Shown piece by piece: positions 57,736 through 64,000 of a stretch of 64,000 nt of DNA. A model generated the notes under the pieces. It did no database searches, was not told the origin of the DNA, and saw nothing but the letters and a program-made list of their open reading frames with translations. The stretch is from assembly GCF_000938305.1 (NCBI RefSeq), contig NZ_JYMT01000043.1:213688-277687 (forward strand). Reading direction: 5' to 3'. Numbering within the stretch: the stretch's first letter is position 1; every line of letters begins with the position of its first letter. A program made the position numbers and the translations under genes. Source of the DNA: Bradyrhizobium sp. LTSP885. Its GTDB lineage: Bacteria; Pseudomonadota; Alphaproteobacteria; Rhizobiales; Xanthobacteraceae.

Positions 57736-57968
57736 AGTTAGCCGGGGCGGGCTGTTCGCGCATCAACCGTTCACCTAACCCCCGCTGGAAGCCAAGATTC
57801 AAAGAGACGCGACGCAATCATGCGTCGGGCATGGTGATTTGGCCTCGTTTGGCGTAAAGCACCCTCAAATCAGTTCGCCACGCGCGCGGCCGTGCCGCCT
57901 GCCGGGCTCGCAGCATCGAGTCATCAGGCCCGATGGTCTGCGCCTGACCCAACCAAGGTTTCCATCTC

Positions 57969-59993
57969 GTGTCCTTTCCGACGACAAGTGCGCCGCTCGC
58001 CCGAGCTTTGGCCGAGCGCAACTATGATCAGCCGACCCCCGTTCAGCTCGCCGTGCTTGCGACCGAAGCCGTCGGCCGCGACCTGCTGGTTTCGGCCCAG
58101 ACCGGCTCGGGCAAGACCGTCGCCTACGGGCTGGCAATTGCTACCGATCTGCTTGATAGCGCCGAGCGGTTCGAACGGGCCGCCGCGCCGCTGGCCTTGA
58201 TCGTCGCGCCGACGCGCGAACTTGCGCTGCAAGTCCAGCGCGAACTCGCATGGCTTTATCAATATGCGGATGGGCGCGTGATCGCCTGCGTCGGCGGTAT
58301 GGACCCGCGTCGCGAACAACGCGAGTTGGCTGCCGGCGCTCACATCGTCGTCGGGACGCCCGGCCGGTTGTGCGATCATCTGCGGCGCGGCCATCTCGAC
58401 ATCTCCGGCCTGAAGGTCGTCGTTCTCGACGAGGCCGATGAAATGCTCAATCTCGGCTTTCGCGAGGATATGGAATTCATCCTCAAGACCACGCCGGACA
58501 CGCGCCGCACGTTGCTGTTCTCGGCGACGTTTCCGCGCGGCATCGTCGCGCTGGCAAAGCAGTATCAGAAGCACGCCTTTCGGATCGAGGTCGCCGGCGA
58601 CGAAGGCGGTCATGCCGATATCGAGTACCGCGCCATCCGGGTCGCCCCGAGCGATGTCGAGCACGCGGTCGTCAACGTGCTGCGCTTTTTCGAATCGCCG
58701 AGCGCGCTGGTGTTCTGCAATACGCGAGATGCCGTCAGGCATTTGCAGGCGGCGCTGCTGGAGCGCGGCTTTTCCGTGGTCGCTCTGTCAGGCGAGTTGA
58801 CCCAGAACGAACGAACCCAGGCGCTGCAGTCGTTGCGCGATGGACGGTCCCGCGTCTGCGTGGCGACCGATGTGGCGGCGCGCGGCATCGACCTGTCGAA
58901 TCTCGATCTCGTTATCCATGCCGATCTGCCCAATGACGCCGAGGTCATGCAGCATCGCTCGGGCCGCACCGGCCGCGCCGGCCGAAAGGGTGTCAGCATT
59001 CTCTTGGTACCGCCGGCAAGATTAAGGCGTGCGGAATTGCTGCTGAGGACGGCCGGCATCGACGCGGTCTGGGGCACTGCGCCTCAGCCGGACGAAATCC
59101 GTAAACTCGATCACGAGCGCATGCTGCATGATCCGGTGTTGACCGAAGAGTCGACTCCCGACGATCTGATGCTGGCGCAGGCATTGCTTGCCGAGCGGTC
59201 GCCCGAGACCATCGCCGCGGCGCTCGCGCGTCTCTACCGCGCGCGGCTTCCTTCACCCGAAGACATTCTCGATCCGGGCCAAAACAGAGGCAGGGATCGT
59301 GACAAGGATCGTGACAAGGATCGTGACAAGGATCGTGACGATCGCGGCCGGGACAACATCCGACCGTCGCGCGGCGACGATCGTCCCGCCGGGCCCCGCG
59401 CGAAGCCGGGAAAATCATCGGCGCGTCACGGCATGGGCGAGGCCACCGTCTGGTTCCGCGCCTCGATCGGACGGAAAAAGAATGCCGAAGCCCGCTGGCT
59501 GCTGCCGATGATTTGCCGTCGCGGCGGCATCGACAAGAATGACATCGGCTCCATCAAGGTGATGGACACCACCACCGAGTTCGAAATTGCGGCGCGGGTC
59601 GCGGATTCCTTCGCGGTCAAGATCCGGCGTCCGGACAAGGAAGACACCATCCGCATCGAGCCGTTGCAGGATGCTCCCTCAGGTCAGGCGTCTTCCGAAA
59701 GGCCGGCGCGTGCGCCGTCGCCCGCACCTTGGCGCGAGGCCGGCGAGGCCGGTCACAGCGCGCCTCGACGTGACGAGTCCCGCGGCGAAACGGCAAGCGA
59801 ACACCGCGGCAAGCCTCCCGGCAAGAAGAGCCCGAAATTCGGTGGAGAGCCGGGTTTTGCCAAGAAGCCTGGGTTCGAGAAGAAAAAGAAACATCAGGAC
59901 GAGTCCGGCCACACGGGACGCCGACACTCGGCCGGCGCGCCCCCCGCGAAGGGCGCATTCGGAAAGAAGCCAAAGAAAAAGCATCGCGGCTGA
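57969..59993 (+). CDS. DEAD-box RNA helicase with DbpA-type RNA-binding domain
   Basis: A 674-residue helicase from the GTG at 57969 (AAGG upstream). Motifs: Q YDQPTPVQ, I AQTGSGKT, Ia PTRELALQ, Ib GTPGRL, II DEAD, III SAT, V VATDVAARGIDL, VI HRSGRTGRAG. A RDKD linker of tandem repeats lies at about 440-457. A DbpA/CsdA-type RNA-binding domain follows (about 480-560, VWFRASIGRKKNAEARWLLPMICRRGGIDKNDIGSIKVMDTTTEFEI), then a long basic Lys/Arg/Gly tail ending KKPKKKHRG. Ribosome assembly or cold-shock RNA remodelling is the expected role. Confidence 0.94.
   Translation: MSFPTTSAPLARALAERNYDQPTPVQLAVLATEAVGRDLLVSAQTGSGKTVAYGLAIATDLLDSAERFERAAAPLALIVAPTRELALQVQRELAWLYQYADGRVIACVGGMDPRREQRELAAGAHIVVGTPGRLCDHLRRGHLDISGLKVVVLDEADEMLNLGFREDMEFILKTTPDTRRTLLFSATFPRGIVALAKQYQKHAFRIEVAGDEGGHADIEYRAIRVAPSDVEHAVVNVLRFFESPSALVFCNTRDAVRHLQAALLERGFSVVALSGELTQNERTQALQSLRDGRSRVCVATDVAARGIDLSNLDLVIHADLPNDAEVMQHRSGRTGRAGRKGVSILLVPPARLRRAELLLRTAGIDAVWGTAPQPDEIRKLDHERMLHDPVLTEESTPDDLMLAQALLAERSPETIAAALARLYRARLPSPEDILDPGQNRGRDRDKDRDKDRDKDRDDRGRDNIRPSRGDDRPAGPRAKPGKSSARHGMGEATVWFRASIGRKKNAEARWLLPMICRRGGIDKNDIGSIKVMDTTTEFEIAARVADSFAVKIRRPDKEDTIRIEPLQDAPSGQASSERPARAPSPAPWREAGEAGHSAPRRDESRGETASEHRGKPPGKKSPKFGGEPGFAKKPGFEKKKKHQDESGHTGRRHSAGAPPAKGAFGKKPKKKHRG
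59295..59339 (+). repeat. 12-bp tandem repeats encoding RDKD units
   Basis: GATCGTGACAAG repeated at 59295-59306, 59307-59318 and 59319-59330, plus nine bases of a fourth unit. The repeats are in frame within the helicase linker, so copy-number change would alter linker length by four residues per unit. Confidence 0.9.
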
Positions 59994-60031
59994 TCTGTCG
60001 CCGCGCTCACAAGCGGCGCAACAAACTCACT

Positions 60032-60154
60032 GTCGTCCCGGGCTTGACCCGGGACCCATAACCACAAATGTTCATTGTTGAGCGACGCTGGGGCCACAGC
60101 CTACTTCGACAACTCAACCTTGTGGTTATGGGTCCCGGCCTTCGCCGGGACGAC
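60032..60154. repeat. 123-bp palindromic repeat, copy C
   Basis: Ends GTCGTCCCGGG and CCGGGACGAC with GGGACCCATAACCAC/GTGGTTATGGGTCCC inside; core CGACGCTGGGGC in the same orientation as copy A. It lies after the helicase stop, before the convergent oxyR stop. Confidence 0.85.
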
Positions 60155-60182
60155 GGCTCAGATGTGGCGCGACGTGTGCACC

Positions 60183-61145
60183 CTACCTCCGCCTTGCTCC
60201 CGCCACAGGCTTCTTAGCCGCCTCCTTCGCCCCACCGTCCCCCTTCGGCGCGCGCAGCGCGGCGGCGGCGAGGCGGACCACCTCGGAGATCTGCTGCAAC
60301 TGTCCGGCGAGCGGGCTGGATTTGCGCCAGACCATGCCGATGGTGCGCGAGGGCTGCGGGTTCTTGAAGCGCGAGACCGAGACCGGCGCCGAGCGGGTTT
60401 CCACCGCGACCGCCATTTCCGGAATCAACGTAACGCCGATGCCGGCGCCGACCATCTGGACCAGCGTCGACAGCGAGCTTGCGTCCAGCACCTCGCGCGG
60501 CGGCGAGGATTGCATGTTGCAGAACGACAGCGCCTGGTCGCGGAAGCAATGACCCTCCTCGAGCAGCAACAGCCGCATCTCGCGCAGCATCTCGCTCGAC
60601 GGCACCGGCGTTCCCGCGGCTTCGGCCGGCCGCACCAGCAGAAAGCTTTCCGTGAACAGCGCGACCTCGGTCAGCGACGGCTCCGACACCGGCAGGGCGA
60701 CGATCGCGGTATCGAGCCGGCCCTCCGCGACCTCCTTGATCAGTTTCGGTGTCAGCGTCTCGCGGACATGAATGTCGAGCTCGGGATGCGCGCGGGCCAG
60801 ATTCTCGATTACTCTCGGCAGCAGATAGGGCGCGATCGTCGGGATCATGCCGACGCGCAAGCGCCCAGCGAGCCGGTCGCGCGAGGCGCGTGCGAAGTCG
60901 CCGAGCTCATCGACCGAGCGCAGGATGTCGCGGACCCGATGCAGCAGCTCCTCGCCGAATTTCGTCAGGCTGACCTGGCGCGCGCCGCGCTCGATCAGCA
61001 CGCCGCCGACCGCCTGCTCCATTTCGCGGATCTGCATCGACAGCGCAGGCTGCGAGATCGCGCAGGCATCCGCGGCGCGTCCGAAATGGCTGTGGCGGGC
61101 CAGCGCATCGAAGTAGCGAAGTTGCCGCAGTGTGACGTTTATCAT
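60183..61145 (-). CDS. oxyR: Hydrogen-peroxide-sensing regulator OxyR
   Basis: A 320-residue LysR-type regulator. HTH MINVTLRQLRYFDALARHSHFGRAADACAISQPALSMQIREME; effector domain with the redox pair in EEGHCFRDQALSFC, matching the E. coli Cys199/Cys208 arrangement G-H-C-x2-D-Q-A-L-x2-C. The C-terminal tail is Lys/Arg/Ala-rich. Divergent from katG with a 112-bp gap holding dyads near 61148-61167, so OxyR activation of katG is expected. Confidence 0.95.
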   Translation of the reverse strand: MINVTLRQLRYFDALARHSHFGRAADACAISQPALSMQIREMEQAVGGVLIERGARQVSLTKFGEELLHRVRDILRSVDELGDFARASRDRLAGRLRVGMIPTIAPYLLPRVIENLARAHPELDIHVRETLTPKLIKEVAEGRLDTAIVALPVSEPSLTEVALFTESFLLVRPAEAAGTPVPSSEMLREMRLLLLEEGHCFRDQALSFCNMQSSPPREVLDASSLSTLVQMVGAGIGVTLIPEMAVAVETRSAPVSVSRFKNPQPSRTIGMVWRKSSPLAGQLQQISEVVRLAAAALRAPKGDGGAKEAAKKPVAGARRR

Positions 61146-61147
61146 CA

Positions 61148-61167
61148 GATAATCTTATCGATGCGAT
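61148..61167. promoter_or_regulatory. OxyR-type dyads between oxyR and katG
   Basis: GATAA-TC-TTATC (61148-61159) and the overlapping ATCG-ATG-CGAT (61157-61167). OxyR sites carry spaced ATAG/CTAT-like half-sites; these are loose matches beside the oxyR start. Confidence 0.55.
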
Positions 61168-61257
61168 CATTAAAGTCAATTTCCCCTGATGGGATGGGTT
61201 TCGTAGAATGATTCCACGCGGAACGGTTGGAACCCCCAACCACCAAAGGAGCCGGTA

Positions 61258-63450
61258 ATGTCAGAAGAAGCAAAATGCCCGTTTTCAGGCGGGAAATCCG
61301 CACCATCGAACCGTGATTGGTGGCCGAACCAGCTCGACCTCGGCATTCTCCATCAGCAGTCGAACCTCTCGGACCCGATGGGCGAGAGCTTCGACTACGC
61401 CAAGGAATTCAAGAGCCTCGATCTCAATGCCGTGATCAAGGACCTGCACCATGTGATGACGGATTCGCAGGACTGGTGGCCGGCCGATTTCGGCCATTAC
61501 GGGCCGCTGTTCATCCGCATGGCCTGGCACAGCGCCGGCACCTATCGCATCGGCGATGGCCGCGGCGGCGCCGGAGCCGGTCAGCAGCGTTTTGCGCCGC
61601 TCAACAGCTGGCCTGACAACGCCAACCTCGACAAGGCGCGCCGGCTGTTGTGGCCGGTCAAGCAGAAGTACGGCAAGAAGCTCTCCTGGGCCGACCTGAT
61701 GATCCTCGCCGGCAACGTCGCGCTGGAATCGATGGGCTTCAAGACGTTTGGCTTTGCGGGTGGCCGCGCCGACGTCTGGGAGCCCGAGCAGGACGTCAAT
61801 TGGGGTCCGGAAGCCAAGTGGCTCGACGACAAGCGCTACACCGGCGACCGCGAGCTACACGGCCATCTCGGCGCCGTGCAGATGGGCCTGATCTACGTCA
61901 ACCCGGAAGGCCCGAACGGCAAGCCGGATCCGCTCGCCTCCGCCCGCGATATCCGCGAGACGTTCGCGCGCATGGCGATGAACGACGAAGAGACGGTCGC
62001 GCTGATTGCCGGCGGTCACACTTTCGGCAAGACCCACGGCGCCGGCGATGCCTCGCTGGTCGGTCCGGAACCGGAAGGCGGCCAGATCGAGGCGCAGGGC
62101 CTCGGCTGGTCGAGCAAGCATGCCACGGGTATTGCGGGTGATGCGATCACCTCGGGCCTCGAAGTCACCTGGACCACGACGCCGACCAAGTGGAGCAACA
62201 ACTTCTTCGACAATCTGTTTAACTACGAATGGGAGCTGACGAAGAGCCCGGCGGGTGCCCATCAGTGGACTCCGAAGGGTGGTGCCGGCGCAGGCACCGT
62301 GCCGGATGCGCATAATTCGTCGAAGCGGCACTCGCCGTCGATGCTGACCACCGACCTCGCGCTTCGGATCGATCCGGCCTACGAGAAGATCTCGCGGCGT
62401 TTCCACAAGAACCCGGATCAGTTCGCCGACGCGTTCGCCCGCGCCTGGTTCAAGCTGACCCACCGCGACATGGGGCCGATCGTGCGCTATCTCGGCCCGC
62501 TGGTGCCGAAGGAGGAGCTGCTGTGGCAGGATCCGATCCCGGCAATCAAGCATGAGCTGGTCAGCGAGCAGGACATCGCCAGCCTGAAAGCGAAGATCCT
62601 TGGCGCAGGCATCTCCGTCTCCGAGCTGGTCTCGACCGCCTGGGCGTCGGCCTCGACGTTCCGCGGCTCGGACAAGCGCGGTGGCGCCAATGGCGGACGT
62701 ATCCGCCTCGCGCCGCAGAAGGACTGGGACGTCAACCAGCCGGCCGAACTCGCCAAGGTGCTGTCGAAGCTCGAAGGCATCCAGAAGGAGTTCAACGCAG
62801 CGCAGACCGGCGACAAGAAGGTCTCGCTCGCCGACCTGATCGTGCTCGGTGGCGCCGCCGCGGTCGAGAAGGCTGCCAAGGACGGTGGCCATGACGTGAA
62901 GGTATCCTTCACACCGGGCCGCACGGACGCCTCGCAGGAGCAGACGGACGTCGAGTCCTTTGCCGCGCTGGAACCGACCGCCGACGGCTTCCGCAACTAT
63001 ATCCGCGGCAAGCATCCGGTGTCGGTCGAGGCGCTGCTGGTGGACCGGGCGCAACTGCTGACGCTGACCGCGCCCGAGATGACGGTGCTGGTCGGCGGCC
63101 TGCGGGTGCTCGGCGCCAACACCGGCAAGTCCAAGCACGGCGTCCTCACCGACAGACCGGGCACGTTGACCAACGATTTCTTCGTCAATTTGCTCAGCAT
63201 GAACACGGTGTGGGATCCGGTCGCCGGCTCCCATCCTGACTCCCATGAGGTGTACGAGGCGCGCGATCGCAAGACCAAGCAGGTCAAGTGGACCGGCACC
63301 CGTGCCGACCTGATCTTCGGCTCGCACTCGCAGCTGCGCGCGTTCGCCGAAGTCTATGCCTCCGCCGATGCCAAGGAGAAGTTCGTCAAGGACTTCGTCG
63401 CCGCGTGGACCAAGGTGGCGAACCTCGACCGCTTCGAGCTGGTCAAGTAA
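61258..63450 (+). CDS. katG: Catalase-peroxidase
   Basis: A 730-residue bifunctional haem enzyme detoxifying H2O2 and organic peroxides. Distal haem block FIRMAWHSAGTYRIGDGRGGAGAGQQRFAPLNSWPDN (catalytic Arg, Trp and His); cross-linked Tyr in MGLIYVNPEGPNG; proximal His in LIAGGHTFGKTHGAG; the C-terminal duplicated domain begins near 430 (ASTFRGSDKRGGANGGRIRLAPQ). Full family length. AAAGGAG precedes the ATG. Divergent from oxyR and ends at a good terminator. Confidence 0.98.
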   Translation: MSEEAKCPFSGGKSAPSNRDWWPNQLDLGILHQQSNLSDPMGESFDYAKEFKSLDLNAVIKDLHHVMTDSQDWWPADFGHYGPLFIRMAWHSAGTYRIGDGRGGAGAGQQRFAPLNSWPDNANLDKARRLLWPVKQKYGKKLSWADLMILAGNVALESMGFKTFGFAGGRADVWEPEQDVNWGPEAKWLDDKRYTGDRELHGHLGAVQMGLIYVNPEGPNGKPDPLASARDIRETFARMAMNDEETVALIAGGHTFGKTHGAGDASLVGPEPEGGQIEAQGLGWSSKHATGIAGDAITSGLEVTWTTTPTKWSNNFFDNLFNYEWELTKSPAGAHQWTPKGGAGAGTVPDAHNSSKRHSPSMLTTDLALRIDPAYEKISRRFHKNPDQFADAFARAWFKLTHRDMGPIVRYLGPLVPKEELLWQDPIPAIKHELVSEQDIASLKAKILGAGISVSELVSTAWASASTFRGSDKRGGANGGRIRLAPQKDWDVNQPAELAKVLSKLEGIQKEFNAAQTGDKKVSLADLIVLGGAAAVEKAAKDGGHDVKVSFTPGRTDASQEQTDVESFAALEPTADGFRNYIRGKHPVSVEALLVDRAQLLTLTAPEMTVLVGGLRVLGANTGKSKHGVLTDRPGTLTNDFFVNLLSMNTVWDPVAGSHPDSHEVYEARDRKTKQVKWTGTRADLIFGSHSQLRAFAEVYASADAKEKFVKDFVAAWTKVANLDRFELVK

Positions 63451-63473
63451 CCGGCCGGCAACGGTCACCAGAC

Positions 63474-63500
63474 CAGGGCGGCGCTTTCGGCGCCGCCCTG
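63474..63500 (+). terminator. Intrinsic terminator of katG
   Basis: 10-bp stem CAGGGCGGCG/CGCCGCCCTG with a 7-nt loop, followed by TTTCATTTC, 24 nt after the katG stop. Confidence 0.85.
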
Positions 63501-63550
63501 TTTCATTTCAGGGGTATCGCGAAAGGCTTTCCGGGTTTTGTCCGTTCCGC

Positions 63551-63745
63551 TCAATCGTGAAGCTTCATGTCCCGGATCATCTCTTCGATCTCGGCCTGCC
63601 TCGGAATCGGGATTTGCGGCACGGTGCCTGTCGCGTATGGCGCATCGCATCGTGCGGGCTCGTTCGGAGGTCGGACAATCGCGGTCAGGCTTGCCCAGCA
63701 AACCAGGAGAGCGACGATCCAGTCCAGTGGGTGGAATGAGGTCAT
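63551..63745 (-). CDS. Small single-helix membrane protein
   Basis: A 64-residue protein. MTSFHPLDW then a membrane helix (IVALLVCWASLTAIV) and a polar Pro-containing tail ending EIEEMIRDMKLHD. The ribosome site is weak, and codon use is ordinary. It converges on katG, separated by the katG terminator. No family recognised. Confidence 0.5.
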   Translation of the reverse strand: MTSFHPLDWIVALLVCWASLTAIVRPPNEPARCDAPYATGTVPQIPIPRQAEIEEMIRDMKLHD

Positions 63746-64000
63746 TGCAGCGCCAGCATCAGCATTGTCGTGCGCCGATGCTGCAGCCGACCAAGGCGTT
63801 GCGCAATTCGGAAGCTACGAAGCCGGGCTTCGGCAAATCCGAGTGGTTTGTCCCCGTCATTGCGAGCGAAGCGAAGCAATCCATCGTGCCGCGAGCGGAT
63901 GGATGGATTGCTTCGTCGCTGCCGCTCCTCGCAATGACGGCGGATGGGATCGAGCGCGAACCCCAAGTCGCGCGGTTGCTGCTACTACGGCCGCTCGGTG
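63746..64000. other. Gene-free window end
   Basis: Contains the leader of the small membrane protein gene and the palindromic repeat 63854-63940. No gene is supported before the window ends. Confidence 0.5.
63854..63940. repeat. 87-bp palindromic repeat (CCGTCATTGCGAG type)
   Basis: Perfect 13-bp ends CCGTCATTGCGAG/CTCGCAATGACGG and inner GAAGCAATCCATC/GATGGATTGCTTC arms. This repeat type is widespread in alphaproteobacteria. Confidence 0.9.

Noticed and set aside
1..64000. CRISPR array, toxin-antitoxin pair, prophage or secondary-metabolite cluster
   Set aside because: No regularly spaced direct repeats, no cas, integrase, capsid, NRPS or PKS genes were seen on either strand.

Overview
The window is chromosomal DNA of an alphaproteobacterium of the Bradyrhizobium/Rhodopseudomonas group. 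Evidence: high-GC coding sequence throughout; an ATP synthase Fo operon in the order I-a-c-b'-b; an ALAS-type hemA; the cluster DUF2948-hisD-UPF0262-phosphatase-maf-yacG; a class B3 metallo-beta-lactamase nearly identical in motif layout to Bradyrhizobium BJP-1; and several families of palindromic intergenic repeats of the kind scattered through Bradyrhizobium genomes. No phage, integrase, transposase, CRISPR array or symbiosis gene is visible. Calls rest on motifs and remembered family features; no database search was run.

Layout. 0.5-4.7 kb: threonine synthase overlapping an M16 peptidase, a GNAT acetyltransferase and a secreted hypothetical protein. 4.7-7.4 kb (minus strand): the Fo operon, with an unusual tandem repeat and a hairpin just after atpE. 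7.6-9.4 kb: a DsbA-like isomerase, a secreted coiled-coil protein and a YjbQ protein. 9.5-15.9 kb: an MHS transporter divergent from a LuxR-type response regulator, which converges on a giant SSS-transporter/histidine kinase; the pair resembles CrbS/CrbR (MxtR/ErdR). 16-22.3 kb (minus strand): hemA, an MBL hydrolase, a chemoreceptor, a beta-barrel porin and a small HTH protein. 22.3-25.2 kb: small hypothetical genes including a 41-residue membrane peptide behind a perfect CRP-type palindrome, a transglutaminase-like gene and tRNA-Thr. 25.2-27.9 kb: a cyclic-nucleotide-binding flavoprotein next to a UBP-type zinc-finger protein.

28-31.3 kb: an alpha/beta hydrolase, then a TetR regulator divergent from an SDR across a clear operator. 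31.4-35.6 kb: the hisD-maf-yacG housekeeping cluster, followed by tRNA-Phe. 36-44.5 kb: GNAT, a secreted caspase-like protein, a CgeB-like glycosyltransferase divergent from UDP-galactopyranose mutase, a serine hydrolase, a candidate small RNA and a sorbosone/glucose dehydrogenase-like protein.

44.5-57 kb is the accessory part: a GPH sugar transporter behind two matching operator-like palindromes, a GST, a LysR regulator divergent from an SDR-hydrolase-SDR-SDR operon, a tautomerase carrying the full catalytic set of cis-3-chloroacrylate dehalogenase, and a second operon (solute-binding protein, ketosteroid-dehydrogenase-like flavoprotein, IclR). Together these look like two adjacent catabolic units of unknown substrate. 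They are followed by the B3 metallo-beta-lactamase. 57-64 kb: a DEAD-box helicase, then divergent oxyR-katG.
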